A stretch of DNA of 64,000 nucleotides. It comes from Paracoccaceae bacterium. Its GTDB lineage: Bacteria; Pseudomonadota; Alphaproteobacteria; Rhodobacterales; Rhodobacteraceae. Within the stretch, counting starts at the first letter, position 1; each line of letters opens with the position of its first letter. The translations under genes were made by a program, and so were the position numbers. The stretch is from NCBI GenBank assembly GCA_014872815.1, contig WKFK01000012.1, forward strand, positions 310,001 to 374,000, in the 5' to 3' direction. This document shows positions 8,600-18,497 of this stretch, piece after piece. Under the pieces are notes generated by a model. It saw nothing but the letters and a program-made list of their open reading frames with translations. It made no database searches and had not been told where the DNA came from.

Positions 8600-10006
8600 T
8601 CAGCCCAAATGCCCCGGCAACGCATTGGCCCAGGCGCTGATCGAACCTGCGCCCAAGCAGACCACGATATCACCCGGTTTGGCCGCGTCTTTCACCAAGG
8701 CCACTAGGTCAGCCTCTTCGCCAATCGCCACGGCCTGGCGATGCCCATGGGCCACAAGACCGGCAATCAGATCATCGCGACTTGCGCCTTCTATCGGTGC
8801 TTCGCCAGCGGCAAAAACATCCGCAATGCCCACAACATCCGCTTCATTGAAGCAGGTGCAGAAATCTTCGAACAGAGAGTGCAAACGCGAATACCGGTGC
8901 GGCTGATGCACGGCAATCACCCGGCCACCGCTGTCGCCCAACGCCTGTCGCGCCGCCTTCAATACGGCGGCAATCTCGACCGGATGGTGACCATAGTCGT
9001 CAATCACAGGCACGCCGCCCATAACTTCACCCACTTTAGTGAAGCGACGGTTCACCCCGCCAAAGGCAGCCAGCGCGGCGCGGATTTCCTCAAGTTTCAT
9101 GCCCAGGTGCCGCGCAATCGCCACGGCAGACAAAGCGTTAGACACATTATGGTCGCCGGGCATCGGCAAGGTGCAGCCTTCAATGACCGCATCTTCATTT
9201 TGCAACTGGATATCAAAATGCGCCACACCCGCCTTGTAGGTCAGGTTCACGGCCCGCACATCCGCCTGCGCATTAAAGCCAAAGGTCACGACGCGGCGAT
9301 CGGTGATCTTCCCCACCAGCGTTTGAACGTCGGGGTCATCGGTGCAGCACACCGCCAAGCCATAGAACGGAATGTTGGACACAAAATCATAAAAGCCTTG
9401 ATGCAGCGCCTCTTCGGTGCCCCAGTGTTCCATGTGCTCTGGGTCGATATTGGTCACAATCGCAATGGTTGCGGGCAGTCGGTTAAACGTGCCGTCGCTT
9501 TCATCGGCTTCCACCACCATCCACTCTCCCTCGCCCACACGGGCGTTAGATCCATAGGCGTGGATGATGCCGCCGTTGATCACCGTTGGATCAAGTTTGC
9601 CGTGATCCAGAACTGCAGCCACCATGGTTGTGGTGGTGGTTTTGCCATGAGTGCCTGCCACTGCGATGTTGGACTTTAGGCGCATCAGCTCCGCCAGCAT
9701 CTCGGCCCGACGCACAACTGGCAGCCCCTTCAAACGCGCTTCATCCAGTTCAGGATTGCCCGGCTTGATGGCCGATGAAATCACAACCACTTCGGCATTG
9801 GCGAGGTTTTCGGCCCGCTGACCTTCAAAGATGGTCGCGCCCATGCCCGCCAAACGCTCGGTGATCTTAGTCGACTTCAGATCAGACCCTTGCACAGTAT
9901 AGCCGTGATTGAGCAGCACCTCGGCGATGCCAGACATACCAATGCCGCCAATGCCCACAAAATGGATCGGGCCGACGTCGCCGGGGAGTTTGGTTGCTGC
10001 GTTCAT
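8600..10006 (-). CDS. murC: UDP-N-acetylmuramate--L-alanine ligase MurC
   Basis: Cytoplasmic ligase that adds L-alanine to UDP-MurNAc. The 468-residue product has the N-terminal Rossmann motif [16 protein letters not shown], the Mur ligase P-loop [12 protein letters not shown] near residue 115, the central [11 protein letters not shown] motif and the C-terminal [10 protein letters not shown] motif. The start at 10006 lies one base after the murG stop with AAGGAC upstream, so it is tightly coupled to murG. Length fits the family. Confidence 0.97.
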   Translation of the reverse strand: MNAATKLPGDVGPIHFVGIGGIGMSGIAEVLLNHGYTVQGSDLKSTKITERLAGMGATIFEGQRAENLANAEVVVISSAIKPGNPELDEARLKGLPVVRRAEMLAELMRLKSNIAVAGTHGKTTTTTMVAAVLDHGKLDPTVINGGIIHAYGSNARVGEGEWMVVEADESDGTFNRLPATIAIVTNIDPEHMEHWGTEEALHQGFYDFVSNIPFYGLAVCCTDDPDVQTLVGKITDRRVVTFGFNAQADVRAVNLTYKAGVAHFDIQLQNEDAVIEGCTLPMPGDHNVSNALSAVAIARHLGMKLEEIRAALAAFGGVNRRFTKVGEVMGGVPVIDDYGHHPVEIAAVLKAARQALGDSGGRVIAVHQPHRYSRLHSLFEDFCTCFNEADVVGIADVFAAGEAPIEGASRDDLIAGLVAHGHRQAVAIGEEADLVALVKDAAKPGDIVVCLGAGSISAWANALPGHLG

Positions 10007-10007
10007 C

Positions 10008-11105
10008 TTATCGGTCCTTCTTTGCCAGTTCTTCGACCAGCGCCACAAGGGTCTCGGTCGCATCCGGCTTGCCTGCCGACAAAGCAGCGGTCGCCATTTG
10101 GGTGGCGCCTGCTGCGTTGGACAGGATGGTTGTCATATTCTCTGTGAGCGTTGCTTCTGTGAGGAGGCTTTCGGGGATCACAATCGCTCCGCCTGCCTCA
10201 GCAAGCCCGCGTGCATTCGCAGTCTGGTGATCGCCAGCCGCCGCGGCAAAAGGCACCAAAATAGATGGGCGTCCAATGATGCTAATGTCCGCCACAGAGC
10301 TTGCACCTGATCGGGACACCACCAATTGCGCTTCGCTCATCCGGGCGGGCACATCCTGAAAGAATGGCTGAACATCGGCCGCGATGCCGTGATCCTCATA
10401 GAACGCGGTCACGCGATCCAGATCCTCGCCACGCGCCTGATGGCTTACCCGCAAATTATGCAGGATGTCGGGCGGCAAATGCGAAATGGCCGCAGGTACA
10501 ATGTCGCTCAGAATGCGCGCGCCTTGAGAGCCACCAATCACCAACAGCGACATGGGATAATCGCCCGGTGCGATATAGCCTGCACCGGCACGATCCATCA
10601 CCGCTTTGCGCACGGGATTGCCCACCGGCACACCCTCCACGCCCTCAGGCAATGTGGTCGGCCAAGTGCCACAGGCCACCACGTCCACCTTCTTAGCAAA
10701 GACCTGATTGACCCGGCCCAAAATGCCGTTCTGCTCATGGATCATCCGGGGCAGCTTCATCAGCCACGCTGCGCCCATCGCTGGAATGGTTGGATATCCG
10801 CCAAAACCGACAACCACATCGGGGCGATCTTTGCGCATCTTGGACATGGCGCCGAGCACGCCGCCCAAAATCTTGAACGGCACCGCGAGCTTGGCCAACG
10901 CTCCGCCGCGCGCGAAGGTCGCTGAGCTCATTTCTTCGATCTCAACCGTGTGCGGAAAGCCACCCGTGTAGCGCGCGCCGCGGGCATCGGTGGAGAGCTT
11001 CACCCGCCAGCCTTTGCGCAGCATGACCTCCGCGAGCGCTTGCGCAGGAAACATATGGCCGCCGGTCCCCCCGGCAGCGATTACTAAAAGAGGCTGTTTG
11101 CTCAT
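10008..11105 (-). CDS. murG: UDP-GlcNAc:lipid I transferase MurG
   Basis: Peripheral membrane glycosyltransferase that converts lipid I to lipid II on the inner leaflet. The 365-residue GT28 protein has the glycine-rich N-terminal loop [14 protein letters not shown], a second loop [11 protein letters not shown], the [11 protein letters not shown] motif and the nucleotide-sugar pocket VIGGSQGA and [14 protein letters not shown]. The ATG at 11105 is preferred to a GTG three codons earlier. It lies 12 bp after ftsW and one base before murC. Confidence 0.97.
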   Translation of the reverse strand: MSKQPLLVIAAGGTGGHMFPAQALAEVMLRKGWRVKLSTDARGARYTGGFPHTVEIEEMSSATFARGGALAKLAVPFKILGGVLGAMSKMRKDRPDVVVGFGGYPTIPAMGAAWLMKLPRMIHEQNGILGRVNQVFAKKVDVVACGTWPTTLPEGVEGVPVGNPVRKAVMDRAGAGYIAPGDYPMSLLVIGGSQGARILSDIVPAAISHLPPDILHNLRVSHQARGEDLDRVTAFYEDHGIAADVQPFFQDVPARMSEAQLVVSRSGASSVADISIIGRPSILVPFAAAAGDHQTANARGLAEAGGAIVIPESLLTEATLTENMTTILSNAAGATQMATAALSAGKPDATETLVALVEELAKKDR

Positions 11106-11117
11106 CGCACCCACCTG

Positions 11118-12284
11118 TTAACGGGTTTGACCCCGTAAAATATCACTAATTTCGCCCTGTGGGCGGCTGCGGGTAAACGCCAAAATCATGCCAACTGCAA
11201 TCCCCCCTGCAATCAGGGACGAGCCGCCATAGCTGACAAATGGCAAAGTCATGCCTTTAGAAGGCAGTAGCCGCACTGCCACCCCCATATTGACCAGCGC
11301 TTGTACGCCGAAGATCGCCACAAGGCCGGTACCTGCGAGTCGAATGAACGGGTCGCGCTCTCGCATGAGTCGGAAGTATGACCGCAAAACGATGGTCGCG
11401 TAGAGGATCATGATGGCAAAGACGAGGACCAAACCATATTCCTCCGCCGCCACGGAAATGATGAAATCCGTATGCGCATCCGGCAGGGACCACTTCACCT
11501 GCCCCTCACCTACCCCGACACCAAACAGACCGCCCTCGCGAATGGCCTCGGTGGCATACCCAATCTGGGTTGTCGGATCGACCGAACGATCCAGAAACCC
11601 ATCAATGCGGCGCGCAAAGTGCTCGGAATTATTATAGGCAAAATTCGCCACCGGAATGAGCGACAGGCAAATCCCCCCAATCAACAACATCGGCGCGCCG
11701 GAAACAAAATACATCACGCTCCAGCCAAACAGGATCAGGCAGGCTTGCCCAAAATCTGGCTGCATGGCGAGCATGAAGACAATGGTCATCATCAACAGGA
11801 ACGACCAACGCCGCCCCGGCGGCCCGTTGATTTCTTCATTGGCGGCCATCAACCACGCAGACACCACCACGAATCCGGGCTTGAGGAACTCAGACGGTTG
11901 CAGAGACGCAAAGCCCAGCGAGTACCAGCGTGTCGCTCCTTTGCCAAAGTCAGTGCCAAAAATCGGCAACAAGGCTAGCGCCACCATGGTCACAGCAAAG
12001 CCCATCACCGCCAACCGGCGCACCAGCTGCGGCGACATCATCGAGGTGAGCACCATCGCGAGCAAAGCTGCGCCACCAAACACCACCTGTCGCTGTACGT
12101 AGTGAAACGGCGCAAAGCCGTTTTTGGCCGCCAAGGGCGGGCTCGCCGCCATACCCAGCATCAAGCCAATCAAAAACAACATCATAATGGACGCCATCGT
12201 CCATTTGTCTAGGGTTTGCCACCACTTGGGGAGCACGGGCTCACGCGCCTGCGAAGGCAACGCGCCATACACCATCTCTGTCAT
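11118..12284 (-). CDS. ftsW: Septal peptidoglycan polymerase FtsW
   Basis: SEDS-family glycosyltransferase that polymerises lipid II at the septum together with FtsI. The 388-residue polytopic protein has about ten membrane segments, the conserved QPSEFLKPGFVV and QPDFGQACLI motifs (the latter contains the catalytic Asp of SEDS proteins) and the C-terminal GMTLPFVSYGGSSL signature. It is the first gene of the ftsW-murG-murC run and is divergent from the flavoprotein gene, so its promoter should lie in 12285-12456. Confidence 0.97.
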   Translation of the reverse strand: MTEMVYGALPSQAREPVLPKWWQTLDKWTMASIMMLFLIGLMLGMAASPPLAAKNGFAPFHYVQRQVVFGGAALLAMVLTSMMSPQLVRRLAVMGFAVTMVALALLPIFGTDFGKGATRWYSLGFASLQPSEFLKPGFVVVSAWLMAANEEINGPPGRRWSFLLMMTIVFMLAMQPDFGQACLILFGWSVMYFVSGAPMLLIGGICLSLIPVANFAYNNSEHFARRIDGFLDRSVDPTTQIGYATEAIREGGLFGVGVGEGQVKWSLPDAHTDFIISVAAEEYGLVLVFAIMILYATIVLRSYFRLMRERDPFIRLAGTGLVAIFGVQALVNMGVAVRLLPSKGMTLPFVSYGGSSLIAGGIAVGMILAFTRSRPQGEISDILRGQTR

Positions 12285-12456
12285 CGGGAACCGCCGATCT
12301 CTGCCTCAAAACGCCCGTTTTCCGGGTCTGTGAACGAACTGTAACACCCAAACCCCTTTATGGAAAGTAAAGAGAACCACCGGCGGCGCTTTCACGCCCA
12401 CGCCTCTCGCGCCCTCGGCTCTTGACGCAGACCGTCACATCGGGCACCCCGCGCCC

Positions 12457-13641
12457 ATGACTTGGGACACCATCATTTTAGGCGCAGGCGCCGCGGGCAT
12501 GATGTGCGCCACGCAAACTGGCGGGCGCACGCTTGTGCTTGACCACGCCAAGGCACCGGGCGAGAAAATCCGCATCTCCGGCGGCGGGCGTTGTAATTTC
12601 ACAAATATGTACGCCGGTCCCGAGAACTTCCTGTCCGGCAACCCGCATTTCTGCAAATCCGCACTCAGCCGCTACACACAATGGGACTTCATCGACATGG
12701 TGGCGCGCCATGGCATTGCCTACCACGAGAAGACCTTGGGGCAGCTCTTCTGCGACAATTCCGCAAAAGACATCATCGCCATGCTGCGCACGGAGTTGGC
12801 ACAAGCCGGCGCTGAATTGTGGCTGGAAACGCAGATTGTTCAGGTCGGCCATGACGGCACTGGTTTCTCTGTTGAGATCGAAAAATCCGGCCGCCGCGAC
12901 ACGCTCTCTTGCCGCAACCTCGTGCTGGCGACCGGCGGCAAGTCTATTCCCAAAATGGGCGCTACAGGTCTGGCTTATGACATCGCCCGCCAGTTTGATC
13001 TGAGGGTCACGGACACCCGCGCCGGGCTTGTGCCCTTCACCTTTTCCGATGGCCGCTTCAAAGCCATCTCCGGCGTGGCCCATCCTGTGCGCGCAACGGC
13101 CAACGGCACCGCCTTTGAGGAGGCCATGCTGTTCACACACCGCGGCCTCTCCGGCCCGGCGATGCTGCAAATCAGTTCCTACTGGCGAGAAAGCCAGCCG
13201 ATCCACATCAACCTCTTCCCGGACAATGACCCGTTTGAGGAGCTGCGCACCCGCCGTCAGGCGCAAGGCCGCCGCAACCTCACCACCGAACTCGCCACTT
13301 TGCTGCCGGGCCGATTGGTCGAGCATCTGGCTGGCGAAATGAATATCTCCGGCAACCTCGCAGATCAGTCTGATCTAGCGCTGCGAACCCTCTGTGACGC
13401 GCTAAAAAATTGGGAAATGACACCCACTGGCACCGAAGGCTACCGCACTGCAGAGGTCACTTTGGGCGGGATCAACACGGACGGGCTATCCTCCAAGACC
13501 ATGGAAGCGAAAACGGTGCCTGGGCTCTATGTGATTGGCGAAGCGGCTGATGTGACAGGTTGGCTTGGCGGCTTCAACTTCCAATGGGCCTGGTCCTCAG
13601 GATGGGCCGCCGGACAAGCAATCTCGGCAGAACAGAAGTAA
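12457..13641 (+). CDS. NAD(P)/FAD-dependent oxidoreductase, BaiN/HI0933 family
   Basis: A 394-residue flavoprotein of the HI0933/BaiN family whose physiological substrate is not settled. It has the N-terminal dinucleotide loop LGAGAAGMMCA, the family signature KIRISGGGRCNFTN near residue 40, NLVLATGGKSIPKMGATG near 150 and the C-terminal FAD motif GLYVIGEAADVTGWLGGFNFQ. It is the only plus-strand gene within the dcw cluster and splits ftsW from murD. It is divergent from ftsW and convergent with the small ORF at 13660. Confidence 0.92.
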   Translation: MTWDTIILGAGAAGMMCATQTGGRTLVLDHAKAPGEKIRISGGGRCNFTNMYAGPENFLSGNPHFCKSALSRYTQWDFIDMVARHGIAYHEKTLGQLFCDNSAKDIIAMLRTELAQAGAELWLETQIVQVGHDGTGFSVEIEKSGRRDTLSCRNLVLATGGKSIPKMGATGLAYDIARQFDLRVTDTRAGLVPFTFSDGRFKAISGVAHPVRATANGTAFEEAMLFTHRGLSGPAMLQISSYWRESQPIHINLFPDNDPFEELRTRRQAQGRRNLTTELATLLPGRLVEHLAGEMNISGNLADQSDLALRTLCDALKNWEMTPTGTEGYRTAEVTLGGINTDGLSSKTMEAKTVPGLYVIGEAADVTGWLGGFNFQWAWSSGWAAGQAISAEQK

Positions 13642-13659
13642 GAGCACTCCGTTGAGGAG

Positions 13660-13839
13660 TCAGTGTTCCCAAACAGCATTCACAAACAAAACCACAATAA
13701 AATAGGCGAGGATCATATTCCAACTGACCTGTTTTCGCTCTTCGTCGGTAACAAGGCCCGTGACAATCATGAAAAACTTGGTCACAACCAGCGCCACAAC
13801 AATAATAACCGTATGCGCTAAGTCAAAATGCAAAGCCAT
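13660..13839 (-). CDS. Small membrane protein, 59 residues, unknown function
   Basis: A short ORF from an ATG at 13839 encodes 59 residues. It begins MALHFDLAHTVIIVVALVVT, then a charged middle (TDEERKQVSW), then a second hydrophobic segment (NMILAYFIVVLFVNAVWEH). Two membrane passes with a charged turn are typical of real small membrane proteins. GAGG lies close before the ATG, with short spacing. An in-frame stop just upstream fixes the start. It follows the hibernation-factor terminator and faces the flavoprotein gene. I do not recognise the family. Confidence 0.6.
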   Translation of the reverse strand: MALHFDLAHTVIIVVALVVTKFFMIVTGLVTDEERKQVSWNMILAYFIVVLFVNAVWEH

Positions 13840-13869
13840 TTCCTCAGTCGTTCAGAAAAAGCTTAACAC

Positions 13870-13899
13870 AAAAATGGCGCCGCCAAAGCTCGGCGACGC
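13870..13899 (-). terminator. Rho-independent terminator after the hibernation factor gene
   Basis: On the minus strand an 8-bp GC-rich stem with one G-U pair (arms 892-899 and 877-884 of the 13 kb block) and a 7-nt loop is followed, after CA, by a run of five T. It lies 36 bp past the hpf stop. Confidence 0.75.
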
Positions 13900-13934
13900 T
13901 ACATCATTTTGACTTCTTGAGATTGCCCCCTGGC

Positions 13935-14252
13935 TCAGTGGTGCTTGTCGGCCTTGCCAAACTCGCTGGTCAGGCGGGTGCGCAACTTTTTCGCCGCGCC
14001 TTTTAGCGCCGCCTGAATATCCGCCGCTTCATGGTGGGCAGACAGCGGGCCTTTGCCACGTGGACGTGCTTCCATGGTGCACAGAATATGATCCGGCCCG
14101 TGCTTATCTGCGTTCTGATCTTTCAGGTGCACTTCCACTCGGGTGAGACGGTCACTCATGTGCTCCAGATCGTTGGAAACAGCCAGTTCAGCCACCTCGA
14201 TCACACGCTCGTCCCCATGAATGAAGTTGTCAGTATTCACCTGAATTTGCAT
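13935..14252 (-). CDS. Ribosome hibernation promoting factor (HPF/RaiA family)
   Basis: A 105-residue protein of the short HPF/RaiA type, which binds the small ribosomal subunit and silences or pairs ribosomes during growth arrest. It shows the alternating beta pattern MQIQVNTDN and TRVEVHLKDQN, the DHILCTMEARPRGKGPLSA strand region and the helix DIQAALKGAAKKLRTRL. It lacks the C-terminal dimerisation domain of the long form. A perfect FNR box about 120 bp upstream suggests induction or repression by low oxygen. The gene lies between murD and the flavoprotein, outside the usual rpoN neighbourhood. Confidence 0.88.
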   Translation of the reverse strand: MQIQVNTDNFIHGDERVIEVAELAVSNDLEHMSDRLTRVEVHLKDQNADKHGPDHILCTMEARPRGKGPLSAHHEAADIQAALKGAAKKLRTRLTSEFGKADKHH

Positions 14253-14368
14253 CGTCAGATCCTTTCATCGTTACACTACAGACCTATGAAGGCCTGCGTG
14301 ATTTACAAGGAACAAGCTCTTCATTTCCTTGCGTGAATTCAGGATATACAGGCCATTTCCCGCCCACT

Positions 14369-14382
14369 TTGATGTTGATCAA
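14369..14382. promoter_or_regulatory. FNR/FnrL-type binding site
   Basis: TTGATGTTGATCAA is a perfect TTGAT-N4-ATCAA palindrome, the consensus for FNR-type oxygen sensors such as FnrL. It lies between the murD stop and hpf, centred about 123 bp before the hpf start. Binding is inferred from the motif and its intergenic position. Confidence 0.65.
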
Positions 14383-14414
14383 ACCGGCTCAAAAAGGCCT
14401 AGCAGCGTCCACCT

Positions 14415-15815
14415 TTAGGAGAGCGCTTGCTCCACACATTTAGCAAAATCGTCGCCACGTTTCTCAAAGCTGTTGTACTGATCAAAGCTCGCCGCCGCCG
14501 GGGCCAACAAGACCGTATCGCCCGCCTCCGCCTCCGCCGCAGCCTTGGCAACAGCCGTCGCCATATCGATGCAAACCTCAGCCTCCACACCCTTGAGCTG
14601 CATCGCAAAGCTGGCTGCCTCGCGCCCAATCACATAGGCCTTTTTTACGCCACCGGCACTCTCAACCAAATCGCCCAGACCGCCCTCTTTCTCCAGCCCG
14701 CCACAGATCCAGCGGATGTTTTTGAAAGCCGACAGCGCCTTCTTGGCGGCATCGACGTTGGTTGCCTTGCTGTCATTCACATAGGTCACACCGTCCTGCT
14801 CCGCGATGATCTGGCTGCGATGCGGCAAGCCCCCAAAGGAGGCAAACCCGGCCTCAATCACCCGCGGGGCCAAGCCCAAAGAGCGACAGACCGCATAGGC
14901 GGCGCAGGCGTTTTGATGGTTGTGTGTCCCGGGCAGGCCTTTGATGGCACGCAGATCAATCGACCCGGCCTGACGGCCTTTGCGATACTCACTCAGGTAG
15001 CCTTTACGGGCAAAGACATTCCAGCCTGCACCGGTCAGCTTACGCTCGGTGGAAATTCGCATCACCCGATCATCCGCAGGTCCTTCCGACAGCTGCCCCG
15101 CCAGATACCGGCCCTCAATCTCGTCCACTCCAATAATCGCGCGGTCCGGCCCGCCCTCGGCAAACAGGCGACGCTTGGCGGCAAAGTAGCCCCCCATGCC
15201 CGCGTGCCGATCAAGGTGATCCGGGCTCAGGTTGGTGAAAACCGCCACATCCGGTGTCAGGCTCCGCGCCAGATCGGTCTGATAGCTCGACAACTCCAGC
15301 ACAACGACATCGCCATCTTCCGCTGGATCAATGTCCAGCACCCCGCGGCCAATATTGCCTGCGAGCTGCGTGCGCCGCCCCGCCTCGCTCAGCACATGAT
15401 GGATCAGCGCTGAGGTCGTTGATTTCCCGTTGGATCCGGTCACCGTCACCACCTTGGGCGTGACTTCAAAACTTTCCCATTGCCGCGTGGCAAAGCTGCG
15501 GAAAAACAGACCAATATCGTTGTCCACCGGCACGCTAGCCTCCAAGGCTGCGGCCACAACGGGGTTCGGCTCTGGATACAAATGCGGAATGCCCGGCGAG
15601 ACAATCAGGCTGGCAATATCCTCAAACGCGCCTTGTCGAGACAGATCACGACAGGTGAACCCTTCCCCATCGGCAGTGTCCCGCGCTGCTGGGTTGTCAT
15701 CCCAGCAGATCGCTTCCGCACCCCCTGCGCGCAAAGCGCGCGCCGTTGCAAGGCCTGACCGCCCCAAGCCCAAAACAGCCACCTTTGCGCCGTCAAATCC
15801 CTGCACTGGAATCAT
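14415..15815 (-). CDS. murD: UDP-N-acetylmuramoylalanine--D-glutamate ligase MurD
   Basis: Cytoplasmic ligase that adds D-glutamate to UDP-MurNAc-L-Ala. The 466-residue product has the N-terminal UDP-binding [17 protein letters not shown] motif, the P-loop [16 protein letters not shown] near residue 125, the [10 protein letters not shown] motif and the C-terminal [17 protein letters not shown] motif. A terminator separates it from mraY, so it probably has its own promoter in 15816-15930. The FNR box and hpf follow it. Confidence 0.97.
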   Translation of the reverse strand: MIPVQGFDGAKVAVLGLGRSGLATARALRAGGAEAICWDDNPAARDTADGEGFTCRDLSRQGAFEDIASLIVSPGIPHLYPEPNPVVAAALEASVPVDNDIGLFFRSFATRQWESFEVTPKVVTVTGSNGKSTTSALIHHVLSEAGRRTQLAGNIGRGVLDIDPAEDGDVVVLELSSYQTDLARSLTPDVAVFTNLSPDHLDRHAGMGGYFAAKRRLFAEGGPDRAIIGVDEIEGRYLAGQLSEGPADDRVMRISTERKLTGAGWNVFARKGYLSEYRKGRQAGSIDLRAIKGLPGTHNHQNACAAYAVCRSLGLAPRVIEAGFASFGGLPHRSQIIAEQDGVTYVNDSKATNVDAAKKALSAFKNIRWICGGLEKEGGLGDLVESAGGVKKAYVIGREAASFAMQLKGVEAEVCIDMATAVAKAAAEAEAGDTVLLAPAAASFDQYNSFEKRGDDFAKCVEQALS

Positions 15816-15930
15816 GTGATATCCCCCACGTCATCTTGGCCGCACAGTGCCTTTCCAAAAGCGGCGGCACAAGTGGCAGCTTGGGGATGCCTCCGGCGGG
15901 GATTCTTTGAGACTGTGAACAGCAAGACAC

Positions 15931-15954
15931 AAAAAAGGGCGCCTGTGGCGCCCT
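15931..15954 (-). terminator. Rho-independent terminator after mraY
   Basis: On the minus strand AGGGCGCC and GGCGCCCT form a perfect 8-bp stem with a 3-nt loop, followed by six T. It lies 18 bp past the mraY stop and 115 bp before the murD start, so it divides the dcw cluster into two transcripts. Confidence 0.9.
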
Positions 15955-15972
15955 CTATCCGTGGGATTTGGC

Positions 15973-17055
15973 TTAGCGCAGTTTCAGTGTCGCCAGACCG
16001 ATCATGGCCAGGATCACCGCAACGATCCAGAAGCGGATCACAATCTGAGGCTCCGACCAGCCTTTTTTCTCATAGTGGTGATGGATCGGCGCCATCAGGA
16101 ACACACGCTTGCCGGTGCGTTTGAAGTAGAGCACCTGAATGATCACGCTAAGCGCCTCGACCACAAACAGGCCTCCTATGATGCCCAGCACCAGCTCGTG
16201 TTTTGTGGACACAGCAATTGCGCCCAACGCGCCGCCAAGTGCCAAAGAACCGGTGTCGCCCATGAACACCGCTGCCGGTGGCGCGTTATACCAAAGGAAG
16301 CCCAAACCGCCGCCAATCAGACCTGCGACAAAGACCAGGATTTCGCCCGTGCCCGGCACATAGTGCACGTCCAGATATTGCGTAAAGTCGACACGACCCA
16401 CCGCATAGGCGATCACACCCAGCGCGCCAGCGGCGATCATCACCGGCATAATCGCGAGACCATCCAGACCATCGGTCAGGTTCACCGCATTGGCCGCGCC
16501 CACCACCACAAACATGGCAAAGGGAATATAGGCCCAGCTCAGGTTGATCAGCACCTCTTTGAAGACCGGCACAGCCAACTGCAATTGCAGGGCTTCCGGC
16601 TGCAAATAAGTCGCCCAGACGCCGGCCACAGCGGCAATCACAAAGCCCAAAAGCAGGCGCACCTTGCTCGACACGCCTTTGGTGTTTTGCTTGGAAACCT
16701 TGGCATAATCGTCGGCAAAACCGATCAGCCCATAGGCCAGTGTCACAAACAGTACCAGCCAAACAAATCCATTGTCCCAGCGCGCCCAGAGCAGTGTAGA
16801 GGTCACCAATGCGCCCACAATCAGCAATCCGCCCATCGTTGGCGTACCCGCTTTGGCAAAATGCCCCTCCGGCCCGTCATCACGGATCGGCTGGCCTTTG
16901 CCTTGCTTGCGGCGCAGCACATTGATCAGCGGCTTGCCAAAGATAAAGCCAAAGATCAGCGCGGTCATAAACGCACCGCCTGCGCGGAAGGTGATATAGC
17001 GAAACAGGTTAAAAAAATCACCGCCGTCTGACAGACTGGTCAGCCAATAAAACAT
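15973..17055 (-). CDS. mraY: Phospho-MurNAc-pentapeptide transferase MraY
   Basis: Polytopic enzyme that moves phospho-MurNAc-pentapeptide onto undecaprenyl phosphate to make lipid I. The 360-residue product has about ten membrane segments, the conserved [10 protein letters not shown] motif near residue 75, the catalytic FADDYAKV Asp pair near 115, the [13 protein letters not shown] motif near 195 and the [11 protein letters not shown] loop near the C-terminus. Its ATG overlaps the murF stop as TAATG. A strong terminator follows. Confidence 0.98.
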   Translation of the reverse strand: MFYWLTSLSDGGDFFNLFRYITFRAGGAFMTALIFGFIFGKPLINVLRRKQGKGQPIRDDGPEGHFAKAGTPTMGGLLIVGALVTSTLLWARWDNGFVWLVLFVTLAYGLIGFADDYAKVSKQNTKGVSSKVRLLLGFVIAAVAGVWATYLQPEALQLQLAVPVFKEVLINLSWAYIPFAMFVVVGAANAVNLTDGLDGLAIMPVMIAAGALGVIAYAVGRVDFTQYLDVHYVPGTGEILVFVAGLIGGGLGFLWYNAPPAAVFMGDTGSLALGGALGAIAVSTKHELVLGIIGGLFVVEALSVIIQVLYFKRTGKRVFLMAPIHHHYEKKGWSEPQIVIRFWIVAVILAMIGLATLKLR

Positions 17056-18497
17056 TACGCGTCCTCGTTCTTGGATTGCGGGGCGGGATGGCCCAGTTTG
17101 CGGATGGCGTCAACCACCTTGGACAATGCCATGGACAGGCTGCCCTTTGCCATGACCACGTCGCCCGCATCCACCAGCTTGCGCACATCCGGCACCAACT
17201 CGGCGCTTGTCTCGGCCCATTGCCCTTGCTTTTCTTCCGGCAAGGCGGCGTGCAGATGTTGCATCAACGGGCCAATGCAATGCACCACGTCGATGTCTTT
17301 CATCGCAGTGTGGTCCGCCAAATCCGCATGCATCTCAATCTCTTGCGGGCCCAGCTCTTTCATGTCGCCGACAACGGCAATCCGCCGCCCCTTGCCAATG
17401 CGCCCCACGCCGTTGGAAGGCGTCGCCGCGGCGAGCACCTCCAAGGCTGCGCCAAGGCTCGTTGGGTTGGCGTTGTAGGCCTCGTCGATCAATTCCAACG
17501 TGCGTGCGGTTTCCACCGGGTCCAAATAAATGGTTTCCCGCGCGCCGCGCCCGACAAAAGGCGTCCACCGGCCCAAAGCAGCCACCGACAGCGCCAAGTC
17601 CGCGCCCAAAGCCTCGGCAGAGGCCAAAGCGCCAAGCCCGTTCATGGCAAAGTGCCTCCCCGCACTTTGCACTTTGAACATCACCGGACCACCGCCATGA
17701 ATGGCACGTGCCACTGTGACGTTACCGGTCAGCTTAACATCGCCCAGTTGCCAGTCCTTCGCGGTTTCACCAAACTCTTCGATCTCCGCGGACAGGCTTT
17801 GCGCATGAGCGCGCATCACGTCAGCGGTCTCAATATCCGCGTTCACAATCGCCACGCCGCCAGGTTCCAACCCGTCAAACACCGCCGCTTTTTCCTGCGC
17901 GATGCCCTCCACATTCTCAAAGGCTTCCAGATGCACCGCCGCCACCGTGGTCACCAGCGCCACATGCGGGCGCGCCATCATGGCGAGCGGAGAAATCTCA
18001 CCAGGATGGTTCATGCCGATTTCAATCACCGCAAACTCTGTGTCCTGCGGCATCCGCGCGAGGGTAAGTGGCACCCCCCAATGGTTGTTATAACTCGCCA
18101 CCGACGCATGGGTTCGCCCCTGCCCTTCCAGAATGGCGCGCAGCATTTCCTTGGTCGAGGTTTTGCCAACCGAGCCGGTTACCGCCACAACCCGCGCCTC
18201 GGTGCGGGCGCGTCCGGCTTTCCCGAGCGCTTCAAGACCCTCAAGCACATCATCGACAATCAACAAAGGCGCATCCGGTGACACGCCTTCCGGCACGCGG
18301 CTCACCAAGGCCGCCGCCGCGCCTTTCTCCAGCGCCTGCGCCACAAACTCGTGCCCATCCCGCGCCGCGGTCAGCGCCACAAACAAGTCGCCCGGCTCTA
18401 GGGTACGCGTGTCAATTGACACACCGGAGCATTCCCATTCAGTGGTGGCTTTCCCGCCAGTTGCCTCGGCGGCAGCCTCAGAAGTCCACAGGCTCAT
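17055..18497 (-). CDS. murF: UDP-MurNAc-tripeptide--D-Ala-D-Ala ligase MurF
   Basis: Adds the Ddl product D-Ala-D-Ala to the UDP-MurNAc-tripeptide. The 480-residue product has the N-terminal [16 protein letters not shown] motif, the P-loop [14 protein letters not shown] near residue 110, the [12 protein letters not shown] motif, the IGMNHPGEI segment and the C-terminal [12 protein letters not shown] motif. It overlaps murE as ATGA and mraY as TAATG. Its end is a proline- and charge-rich tail. Confidence 0.97.
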   Translation of the reverse strand: MSLWTSEAAAEATGGKATTEWECSGVSIDTRTLEPGDLFVALTAARDGHEFVAQALEKGAAAALVSRVPEGVSPDAPLLIVDDVLEGLEALGKAGRARTEARVVAVTGSVGKTSTKEMLRAILEGQGRTHASVASYNNHWGVPLTLARMPQDTEFAVIEIGMNHPGEISPLAMMARPHVALVTTVAAVHLEAFENVEGIAQEKAAVFDGLEPGGVAIVNADIETADVMRAHAQSLSAEIEEFGETAKDWQLGDVKLTGNVTVARAIHGGGPVMFKVQSAGRHFAMNGLGALASAEALGADLALSVAALGRWTPFVGRGARETIYLDPVETARTLELIDEAYNANPTSLGAALEVLAAATPSNGVGRIGKGRRIAVVGDMKELGPQEIEMHADLADHTAMKDIDVVHCIGPLMQHLHAALPEEKQGQWAETSAELVPDVRKLVDAGDVVMAKGSLSMALSKVVDAIRKLGHPAPQSKNEDA

